A stretch of DNA of 6,132 bases, from positions 1 through 6,132 of the forward strand of contig JAUVKN010000261.1 in the NCBI GenBank assembly GCA_030596245.1, in the 5' to 3' direction. How positions within the stretch are numbered: the first letter of the stretch is position 1; every line of letters starts with the position of its first letter. The position numbers and the translations under genes were made by a program. Of this stretch, positions 1-4,902 are shown in pieces. A model generated the notes under the pieces. It did not search any database. It was given only the letters and a program-made list of their open reading frames with translations, and was not told where the DNA came from. Source of the stretch: Bacteroidia bacterium. GTDB taxonomy: Bacteria; Bacteroidota; Bacteroidia; Bacteroidales; GCA-2748055.

Positions 1-1215
1 GGCAAATCATCTCTGGTCTGGGGTTTGGAAAACACCAGTGGTTATCTGCTGGATAAAAAACTGGGCTATCCCGATCTGGACAACGCTACTGTGGTTGACA
101 ATGTCATCACCGACATCCCCCATACGGCCAATACCATCGTAGCCAACCAGTCGTCGATCACTACAGGTACCTTTGCCCAATACGAACTGAAACTGAATCG
201 CTTTAAAGCGGCCCTGGGTGCCCGCTTCGATCACTACAAGATTAGTGATCAGGCCCACGTTGACATAGCACCAAAGGACGGTAATGTGTTCAGTCCACGT
301 GTAAGTCTTATGTACGAGCTTATGGAATCGCTGCAGGCAAGAGTTAGCTACTCACAGGGATACCGTGCCCCGCAGATCTTCGATGAGGACCTGCACATCG
401 AAACCTCCGGTTCTCGTCAGGTCATCCACGTAAATAATCCGGATCTGAAACAGGAAACCTCCCACAGCCTGATGGCCTCACTGGACTTCAACAGGCAAAT
501 TGGCCGTGTCTATACGGGACTCCTGGTGGAAGCATTCTATACCCGTCTTGTGGATGCCTTTGCCAACGAAATCGGAGAACCCGATGAAGAGGGAACAGTC
601 ATCTACACCCGGGTGAATTCCGACGGCGGTGCCACTGTTCAGGGCATAAACATGGAATTTAAGCTCCGTCCAGCCCGGGATTTCTTCCTGACCTCAGGCT
701 TTACTTTGCAAACCAGCGAGTTTGAAGAAGCACAGCAGTTTGATGAAACGCATTTCTTCCGTGCCCCAAATACTTATGGATTCCTCGCCCTTGACTGGGA
801 CTTCAGCAAACGTTTCTGTCTGTCGGCAACCGGGAACTATACAGGAAAAATGCTGGTGCCCTATTTTGGAACAGAGAATCCCGAAGGGGAACTGCGAACC
901 TCGGACAGCTTTTTCGATATGGGCCTGAAGCTGAAATACTCAGTGAAACTTAACGGGGCCTCCGTGGAATTTTCCGGTGGGATCAAAAATATCCTGAACT
1001 CCTACCAGGATGACTTCGATATCGGCATCGACCGTGATCCTGCCTATGTCTATGGTCCACTTGCTCCGCGTACCATATTTGTGGGCCTCCGCTTCGGAAA
1101 CATGCTGAGCCAGGGAACTGGAGTTTCAATCGCTTCGAAGCGAGGCCGCGGACTTCGCAGGGGCCAGTTATCACGCCCGGACAGACAGAGGAAACATCGT
1201 AACTGGCAAAATTAG
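1..1215 (+). CDS. TonB-dependent outer-membrane receptor, C-terminal part (5' truncated by window edge)
   Basis: This is the C-terminal beta-barrel part of a TonB-dependent receptor, an outer-membrane channel that imports a scarce ligand using energy passed on by TonB. The frame is open from base 1, so the signal peptide, TonB box, plug domain and first strands lie outside the window. The remaining 404 codons show alternating amphipathic strands. The segment SYSQGYRAPQIFDEDLH (bases 346-396) is the conserved barrel motif of the ferrienterochelin/cobalamin-type receptors. Near the end come GGIKNILNSYQDDFD and GPLAPRTIFVGLRFGN, which resemble the last two strands of Bacteroidota members. Such proteins normally stop right after this point, but here the frame continues for about 35 basic residues (bases 1108-1212) with no barrel character. 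A TGA lies one base out of frame at 1106-1108, so loss of one base is a likely cause. The ligand cannot be assigned. The family call is firm and the true C-terminus is doubtful. Confidence 0.9.
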   Translation, partial: GKSSLVWGLENTSGYLLDKKLGYPDLDNATVVDNVITDIPHTANTIVANQSSITTGTFAQYELKLNRFKAALGARFDHYKISDQAHVDIAPKDGNVFSPRVSLMYELMESLQARVSYSQGYRAPQIFDEDLHIETSGSRQVIHVNNPDLKQETSHSLMASLDFNRQIGRVYTGLLVEAFYTRLVDAFANEIGEPDEEGTVIYTRVNSDGGATVQGINMEFKLRPARDFFLTSGFTLQTSEFEEAQQFDETHFFRAPNTYGFLALDWDFSKRFCLSATGNYTGKMLVPYFGTENPEGELRTSDSFFDMGLKLKYSVKLNGASVEFSGGIKNILNSYQDDFDIGIDRDPAYVYGPLAPRTIFVGLRFGNMLSQGTGVSIASKRGRGLRRGQLSRPDRQRKHRNWQN

Positions 1216-1265
1216 GGCCAGGGAAGGTAAAATTAATCCGGTCAAGCTCCTGAAACAGGAAGCAG

Positions 1266-1406
1266 CTAGTGTTGACTCTCCTGAAAATGAAGTTCCCGGC
1301 TGATCAGGGTGTCCCGGATGTTCTCGGGAAGCTCGTAGTAGTTGGTGGGCGGACAGTATGTGGTGAATGCGAATGAATTCCTGTTTGCAGCCTCCTCTAC
1401 AGTATA
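1266..1406 (-). pseudogene. Unidentified coding-like remnant downstream of the first yjbR pseudogene
   Basis: Read on the minus strand, this stretch is open for 46 codons and ends in TAG at 1268-1266. It lies in the same frame as the yjbR remnant and directly follows that remnant's TGA. The translated part FTTYCPPTNYYELPENIRD has GC-rich third positions and an ordinary protein-like composition, so it looks like the tail of a once-coding gene. It does not resemble the usual end of YjbR proteins, which continue with HWNT-like and DGS-like motifs, and I do not recognise it. It may be a C-terminal fragment joined to the yjbR remnant by deletion. It has no start codon of its own. It may also be chance, since the run is short. 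Confidence 0.3.
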
Positions 1407-1583
1407 TCAAAAGGAGATAATGATCTTATTAAAGTGCCATGCAGGTGTAACCTTAGGGTGCTGCTCCCATAGTTCAACAGCCAGCTTGGGATTGCATTTC
1501 AGGCTCAGGCCACTGGCTTCCTCTGACAGGTCAAGCAATGCAAACATCTTTCCGGCCATTTTAAAGACCAGTGCTGTGTCATT
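1395..1583. repeat. Direct repeat copy A (partner at 2351-2541)
   Basis: This segment aligns without large gaps to 2351-2541. By hand count the two differ at about 30 of 175 positions, so identity is roughly 80%. Shared blocks include ACAGTATATCAAAA at the left end and TTAAAGACCAGTGC near the right end. The repeat carries the central part of the yjbR-like pseudogenes, and many differences fall at third codon positions. Similarity stops just left of 1395 and near 1583, while this copy's own gene remnant continues to 1649. Confidence 0.85.
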
Positions 1584-1649
1584 GAAAGGGAGCCCTTCGG
1601 TGACAACTGGTTTGGTGATGCAGTATTCTCAGATTTCTTCGATGTTCAT
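1407..1649 (-). pseudogene. YjbR/MmcQ-family (DUF419) pseudogene, copy A
   Basis: The minus strand reads MNIEEI-stop-EYCITKPVVTEG, then LVFKMAGKMFALLDLSEE, LSLKCNPKLAVELWEQHP and TPAWHFNK. This matches the MmcQ/YjbR (DUF419) family in order and spacing. YjbR proteins are small, about 115-120 residues, with a CyaY-like fold; they are annotated as putative DNA-binding proteins but have no firm function. Codon 7 is TGA (1631-1629) where relatives usually carry arginine, which fits a CGA to TGA change. The frame also ends in TGA at 1409-1407 after 80 codons, just past HFNK, so the C-terminal third is missing. Two lesions make a working product unlikely. No clear Shine-Dalgarno precedes the ATG at 1649, as is common in this phylum. 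A long plus-strand open frame over this region is only the antisense of this remnant. Confidence 0.82.
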
Positions 1650-1816
1650 TGTAGTGGGTTTTGCGCTGCAATATATTACAATTGATATTTTCAAACAATG
1701 TCTCCCAATATGGAGATCTTTCTGGATACTGTGAAAAGTTTGCTTTTGAATGCTGATAATCACTCATAGACAACATAAACCATAAGGATACATTAATTTT
1801 CTAACCAAGAACCACA
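1650..1816. other. AT-rich intergenic region between two divergent pseudogenes
   Basis: This stretch separates the minus-strand yjbR remnant from the plus-strand ORF6N gene and should hold the promoters of both. It is visibly AT-rich. On the minus strand, TTTG followed by an AT-rich TAATATATTG loosely resembles a Bacteroidota promoter for the yjbR remnant, but the -7 element is imperfect. I see no clear promoter for ORF6N, no tRNA and no strong hairpin. Confidence 0.4.
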
Positions 1817-2339
1817 ATGGTAGTAAAAGAACTGATTCTTAGCAAGATTTATGAAATCCGCGGTAATAATATCATGTTTGATTTTGATCTTTCTGAGCTT
1901 TTTGATGTTGAAACCAGAACGTTAAAACAGGCTGTCAGACGGAATATTCATCGATTTCCAGATGATTTTTTAATAACCCTTTCAAAAGAGGATTGGAAAC
2001 AGCTTATCACAACTTGTGATAACCTGCCTGACACTGTGAAGTACAGCCCTGCACCTCCATTTGCTTTTACAAGGTGTTGCCATGTTATCAAGCGTGCTAA
2101 AAAGTGAGAAGGCAATTTTGGTCAATATTGCCATTATTAGAGCATTTGTCTTTATCCGGCAATATGCTATGAATCATAAAGATTTGACCGATAAACTTGA
2201 AGAACTTGAGAAAACATATAGTATGAAATTCCAAGACATTTATGCTGCTATTAACTATTTAATGGAGAAGGACCAAAAAGATGCTGAACACAATAATCGA
2301 AAGCGGATTGGATTCAGGCAAGATGAACTCAAGCATTGA
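1817..2339 (+). pseudogene. ORF6N-domain protein, frameshifted by an apparent 5-base deletion
   Basis: The first frame, from the ATG at 1817, encodes an ORF6N domain: IYEIRGNNIMFDFDLSELFDV, then RTLKQAVRRNIHRFPDDF and FLITLSKEDW, ending at FAFT (residue 85, bases 2069-2071). ORF6N is a DNA-binding-type domain of phage antirepressor-like proteins and is also common as stand-alone genes in Bacteroidota chromosomes. Relatives continue FAFTEQGVAMLSSVL. Here the reading continues as QGVAMLSSVLKSEKAILVN in another frame from about 2070, through a helical segment (TDKLEELEKTYSMKFQDIYAA) to TGA at 2337-2339. The join ACAAGG lacks 5 bases compared with an expected ACA-GAA-CAA-GG, consistent with slippage between two ACA copies. 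The first frame instead runs off into 11 wrong residues and stops at 2107. The gene is much more AT-rich than metG or the receptor, which suggests horizontal acquisition. A sequencing or assembly error is the main alternative. Confidence 0.85.
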
Positions 2340-2350
2340 TAAGTTAAATT

Positions 2351-2541
2351 CTCTTACAGTATATCAAAAAGTGATAATGACCTTGTTAAAATGCCAGGCA
2401 GGTGTAACCTCGGGGTGCTACTCCCGCAGTTCAACAGCCAGTTCCGGATCACATTTCAGGCTGATTCCCCTGCTTTCCTCAGACAGGTCAAGCAAGGCAA
2501 ACATCTTGCCCGCCACTTTAAAGACCAGTGCAGCGTCGTAA
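2351..2541. repeat. Direct repeat copy B (partner at 1395-1583)
   Basis: This is the second copy of the roughly 190-base repeat, in the same orientation as copy A and about 80% identical by hand alignment. It begins about a dozen bases after the ORF6N stop codon. It ends abruptly at about 2540, where the sequence changes to the AT-rich leader of the next gene. Together the copies bracket the ORF6N gene. I see no inverted terminal repeats or target duplications that would mark a transposon. Confidence 0.85.
2364..2540 (-). pseudogene. YjbR/MmcQ-family (DUF419) pseudogene, copy B, truncated at both ends
   Basis: The minus strand reads ALVFKVAGKMFALLDLSEE, ISLKCDPELAVELRE, then an in-frame TAG (2420-2418), then HPEVTPAWHFNK and a TGA at 2366-2364. 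It is the same YjbR/MmcQ core as copy A. The first 22 or so codons are gone, so there is no start codon. The amber codon replaces the glutamine seen in copy A, and the frame ends at the same place past HFNK. The inactivating changes in the body of the two copies therefore differ, while the shared 3' end suggests a common, already truncated ancestor or a shared end point. No function is expected. Confidence 0.82.
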
Positions 2542-2625
2542 AATATACGAAATATTGACGCCTTTTATTTTTTATTCTTTTACGCTCGCTAACCCCGAAT
2601 GTTTTATTATTTGTAATTTCATTAC
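2542..2625 (+). promoter_or_regulatory. AT-rich leader and probable promoter region of the C_GCAxxG_C_C gene
   Basis: This 84-base gap precedes the ATG at 2626. It contains TATTATTTG at about 2603-2611, one base longer than the Bacteroidota -7 consensus TAnnTTTG, and T-rich sequence upstream where a -33 element would be expected. No Shine-Dalgarno is visible before the ATG. It is the only space available for a promoter of the two-gene unit unless transcription comes from the decayed region to the left. The exact elements are not certain. Confidence 0.35.
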
Positions 2626-3471
2626 ATGAAAACGATTAAATCAGAAACGGTTAAGCTAAAGGCAAAAAGGGCATTTATTAAAAAAGGGACATGCTCACGC
2701 ACATTCTTCTATATTTTAGACCGTGAATTCGGACATCCCCTGGATGATGAGGAAAAGGCAATTGACCCTATGGCGGGAGGGATCCTGCAGCAGGGATATC
2801 AATGCGGAATGCTTTGGGGGGCTTCAATGGCCGTTGGTGCGGAATCTCTTCGCAAGAATAAGCAGCCGGGTCAGGCCATTGGTATCACCATACTGGCTAC
2901 CCAACACATCATGAAATCATTTGTAAAAAGGACAAAAAGCATCGAATGTGAGGAGATCACCAGCTGTGATTTCTCAAATAAAAAAAGCTTCGCAAAATTT
3001 ATGCTCTCCGGTAAATTTGTGAGCTGTTTAAAACTCGCCGGAAAATGGGCCCCTGAAGCTCTCAAAGCTGCAAATGAAGGATTGATGTTGGACCATGATC
3101 TGCCACAACACTCCATGAGTTGCGCTTCCGAAGTGGTCCGAAAAATGGGCGGCAGCAAAGAGGAAATGGTTATGGTAGCCGGATTTGCAGGAGGCCTTGG
3201 CTTAAGCGGCAATGGTTGCGGGGTGTTGGCTGCAGCAGTTTGGATGAATGCTTTGATTCATAATAGAAAACAAACCGGTAAGTCTGCAAACTATGATCCG
3301 GACAAAGACCTTACGTTAAAAGCGTTCTATGAAGAGACCGATTACGAAATGCAGTGTGATAAAATATGTGGACAGCGTTTTAAAACAGTTGATGATCATA
3401 CGGAATTTGTAAAAAACGGTGGTTGCAAAGAGCTAATCAGTGTACTCGCAGATACTGTGCTGAGGGATTGA
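2626..3471 (+). CDS. C_GCAxxG_C_C family protein (cysteine-rich, putative redox/metal protein)
   Basis: This is a 281-residue soluble protein with no signal peptide or membrane helix, assigned to the C_GCAxxG_C_C family (PF09719-type), whose molecular function is unknown. Its conserved cysteines suggest metal or cluster binding, or redox work. Ten cysteines occur, at residues 23, 60, 108, 114, 134, 166, 198, 244, 248 and 267. The C-terminal half holds the family signature: CASEVVRKMGG at 166, GFAGGLGLSGNGCG at 186-199, CDKICG at 244-249 and NGGC ending at 267. The N-terminal half has GTCSRTFFYI at 21-30 and GYQCGMLWGASMAVGAES at 57-74, a second GC-type motif before a small-residue helix. It is longer than single-domain family members of roughly 120-180 residues. 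The gene is intact, uses ATG without a clear Shine-Dalgarno, and probably forms an operon with the methyltransferase 21 bases downstream. The family is confident; the biochemical role is not known. Confidence 0.85.
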   Translation: MKTIKSETVKLKAKRAFIKKGTCSRTFFYILDREFGHPLDDEEKAIDPMAGGILQQGYQCGMLWGASMAVGAESLRKNKQPGQAIGITILATQHIMKSFVKRTKSIECEEITSCDFSNKKSFAKFMLSGKFVSCLKLAGKWAPEALKAANEGLMLDHDLPQHSMSCASEVVRKMGGSKEEMVMVAGFAGGLGLSGNGCGVLAAAVWMNALIHNRKQTGKSANYDPDKDLTLKAFYEETDYEMQCDKICGQRFKTVDDHTEFVKNGGCKELISVLADTVLRD

Positions 3472-3492
3472 TCAAGTATTAGTTTCAAAGAG

Positions 3493-4296
3493 ATGCAATA
3501 CTCAAAAAAGCTCCGGGAGCTCTTTCCTGAAGTAATACTCCATGCGGAGGATCTTCTGTTGCTGGAGACATTCCAGATCAAATACCTGCCTGACAGGGTT
3601 CCTGTCAGGGAATTTGCCACTTTGCTTCGTGAATATCCGGTGGTTCACAGGTTTCTGATTTCCAAATATCCTCCCATTGGTTCTTTCATCATAAGAATAT
3701 TGAAGGAGAACAAACCTATTAAAGATATTGACCTGGTTGAAGAGCATTCTCAGGAAGCATTGTGGGAAATTGCTGATCTTATTATTTTCAATAAACATTC
3801 TGAGTTATTCGATGCACGAGGGCCAATCAAGTGGAACATTGAAGAGATCAACTCTATCATTTCAATCGAGGGAAAGGTGGTTGCAGATGTGGGTGCAGGT
3901 TCGGGCAGGATTGCCTTCCTGGTTGCACCTTTTGCTCAAACAGTATACGCGGTTGAGCCAGTGACCAGTTTTCGCTCGTTCATGAGGGATAAGGCACAAA
4001 GAGAAAGGGTGAATAACCTGTATGTGATGGATGGAATGCTTGGATCCATTCCCCTGCCCGATCATGCACTAGATGTTCTAATCACCTCCAATGCCATTGG
4101 GTGGAACCTTTCAGACGAGCTTAAAGAGGTTGAACGGGTAATCAAACCCGGGGGTTATGCAATCCATCTCATCTGGTCTGATGTGCATCAGGAAAATTCG
4201 TTCCACGAAATTCTGATTTCATCACCTTGGAATTACTCCTGCTTTCAGGACGGGAATGACAAAAAGATGAAACTCCGGTATTATAAAACAATCTAA
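3493..4296 (+). CDS. Class I SAM-dependent methyltransferase
   Basis: This 267-residue protein has a Rossmann-type methyltransferase domain from about residue 126 onward. Motif I is VVADVGAGSGRIAF (129-142), which binds S-adenosylmethionine. The acidic residue ending strand 2 is E155 in VYAVEPV. D180 in MDG probably contacts the adenine. LDVLITSNAIGW (193-204) is the motif IV region, and VERVIKPGGYAIHLIW (213-228) is the post-motif strand and turn typical of Methyltransf_11 proteins. The first 110 or so residues are a helical extension I cannot assign, probably for substrate recognition. The ATG at 3493 is preceded by a weak AAAGAG. It lies 21 bases after the C_GCAxxG_C_C gene with no terminator between, so the two are probably co-transcribed. 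The substrate is unknown: small molecules, a metalloid or a protein are all possible. The fold is firmly supported and the role is open. Confidence 0.88.
   Translation: MQYSKKLRELFPEVILHAEDLLLLETFQIKYLPDRVPVREFATLLREYPVVHRFLISKYPPIGSFIIRILKENKPIKDIDLVEEHSQEALWEIADLIIFNKHSELFDARGPIKWNIEEINSIISIEGKVVADVGAGSGRIAFLVAPFAQTVYAVEPVTSFRSFMRDKAQRERVNNLYVMDGMLGSIPLPDHALDVLITSNAIGWNLSDELKEVERVIKPGGYAIHLIWSDVHQENSFHEILISSPWNYSCFQDGNDKKMKLRYYKTI
3589..3609 (+). other. Perfect 9-bp inverted repeat inside the methyltransferase gene
   Basis: CCTGACAGG, then GTT, then CCTGTCAGG form a perfect GC-rich 9-bp stem with a 3-base loop, about 100 bases after the gene start (codons for PDRVPVR). It has no T-run after it, so it is not a classical terminator. 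It could be an mRNA hairpin in the early coding region, or simply a product of codon choice. Confidence 0.6.
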
Positions 4297-4417
4297 TCCT
4301 TATACACCGGGTTGATTCGGGATGTTTTCACATAGTGTTTGAGCATCTTAGCCGGTTGAAGTAGATCAAACTAAGTTAAGCAAAAATGGCTATCGTTATT
4401 GAAGCGGTATTAGTCAA
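4297..4417. other. Convergent intergenic region between methyltransferase and yraN
   Basis: Transcription from both sides ends here, so a terminator is expected. The best structure I see is weak: TTAG and CTAA enclosing TTGA and TCAA at about 4348-4374, without a solid GC stem or T-run. I find no gene, tRNA or repeat. Confidence 0.35.
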
Positions 4418-4804
4418 TCATTCGACCTGTGGGAAGAACGCATTCTCAATATGCTCGATCTCCACACCACCGGCATCGTAGATCACAGCGATCACATCGA
4501 AACGGGTGGGTTTTCGCCAATTGTGATAGCGGATAAATGCATCTGCGGCCAGTACAATGTGTCGCTGTTTTTTCTGGCCAACGACTTCTGAAGGGATGTT
4601 TACCAGGTTCCCCACCCGGGATTTCACCTCCACAATGACCAGTTCACCTCTGTCTATTGCTATCAGATCCAGCTCCTTTTTACCCGACCTCCAGTTGCTC
4701 TTCCAAATGCGGTATCCACGGGCCCTTAAATAGGTCGCTGCCAGCTGCTCGGCACCTCTGCCGGTTTCACATTGATTCATCCGTATGATCACTTTTTCAT
4801 TCAT
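4418..4804 (-). CDS. yraN: YraN family (UPF0102) putative endonuclease-like protein
   Basis: This 128-residue protein belongs to the YraN/UPF0102 family, a small, widely conserved family with a restriction-endonuclease-like core and no settled function; it is often suspected of a role in nucleic-acid processing. The pattern is clear: GRGAEQLAATYLRARGY (15-31), then KKELDLIAIDRGELVIVEVKSR (42-63). The likely catalytic-type residues are E19, D46, E59 and K61, which match the E/D-ExK arrangement. The glycine usually found before the first glutamate is alanine here (A18). The upstream ATG at 4804 gives 14 residues before the first conserved glycine. A second ATG at 4780 (residue 9) gives the shorter N-terminus more usual in the family, so it may be the true start. 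The gene is divergent from metG, with 98 bases between, and convergent with the methyltransferase. In many genomes YraN is a single-gene housekeeping locus, so its presence gives little functional context. Confidence 0.9.
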   Translation of the reverse strand: MNEKVIIRMNQCETGRGAEQLAATYLRARGYRIWKSNWRSGKKELDLIAIDRGELVIVEVKSRVGNLVNIPSEVVGQKKQRHIVLAADAFIRYHNWRKPTRFDVIAVIYDAGGVEIEHIENAFFPQVE

Positions 4805-4848
4805 GTGTCCAGCCCTGATAAGATCAGCGCATCAATCCTCCGGACCTG

Positions 4849-4880
4849 TTGCAGGCTCCTCCATTTTATCACTATCTTTG
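4849..4880 (+). promoter_or_regulatory. Bacteroidota-type promoter of metG
   Basis: TTG at 4849-4851 and TATCTTTG at 4873-4880 are separated by 21 bases. The second element fits the Bacteroidota -7 consensus TAnnTTTG exactly, and the first fits the -33 TTTG element in three of four bases (TTG). Transcription would start a few bases after 4880, giving a very short leader before the ATG at 4903. It lies in the intergenic space shared with divergent yraN. Confidence 0.6.
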
Positions 4881-4902
4881 TGCGACTCCAAATGAATTCA
4901 CA

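Noticed and set aside
1171..1410. 79-codon minus-strand open frame
   Set aside because: Its residues are low in protein-like pattern, and a neighbouring minus frame (1266-1406) looks more coding-like.
1629..1631. TGA read as an amino acid (recoding or alternative genetic code) in yjbR remnant A
   Set aside because: The intact genes here have no internal TGA and use TGG for tryptophan, TGA ends the cysteine protein, and copy B has a TAG instead. Simple decay explains all of it.
1342..1734. 130-codon plus-strand open frame
   Set aside because: It is the antisense of yjbR remnant A. The minus strand carries the recognisable protein motifs, and the plus-strand product resembles nothing I know.
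2281..2541. 86-codon plus-strand open frame after the ORF6N gene
   Set aside because: It overlaps the end of the ORF6N frame and then the antisense of yjbR remnant B. Its likeness to the 1342-1734 frame only reflects the underlying DNA repeat.
1395..2541. Composite transposon or MITE bounded by the direct repeats
   Set aside because: I found no transposase, terminal inverted repeats or target duplication, and the repeats are recognisable gene fragments.
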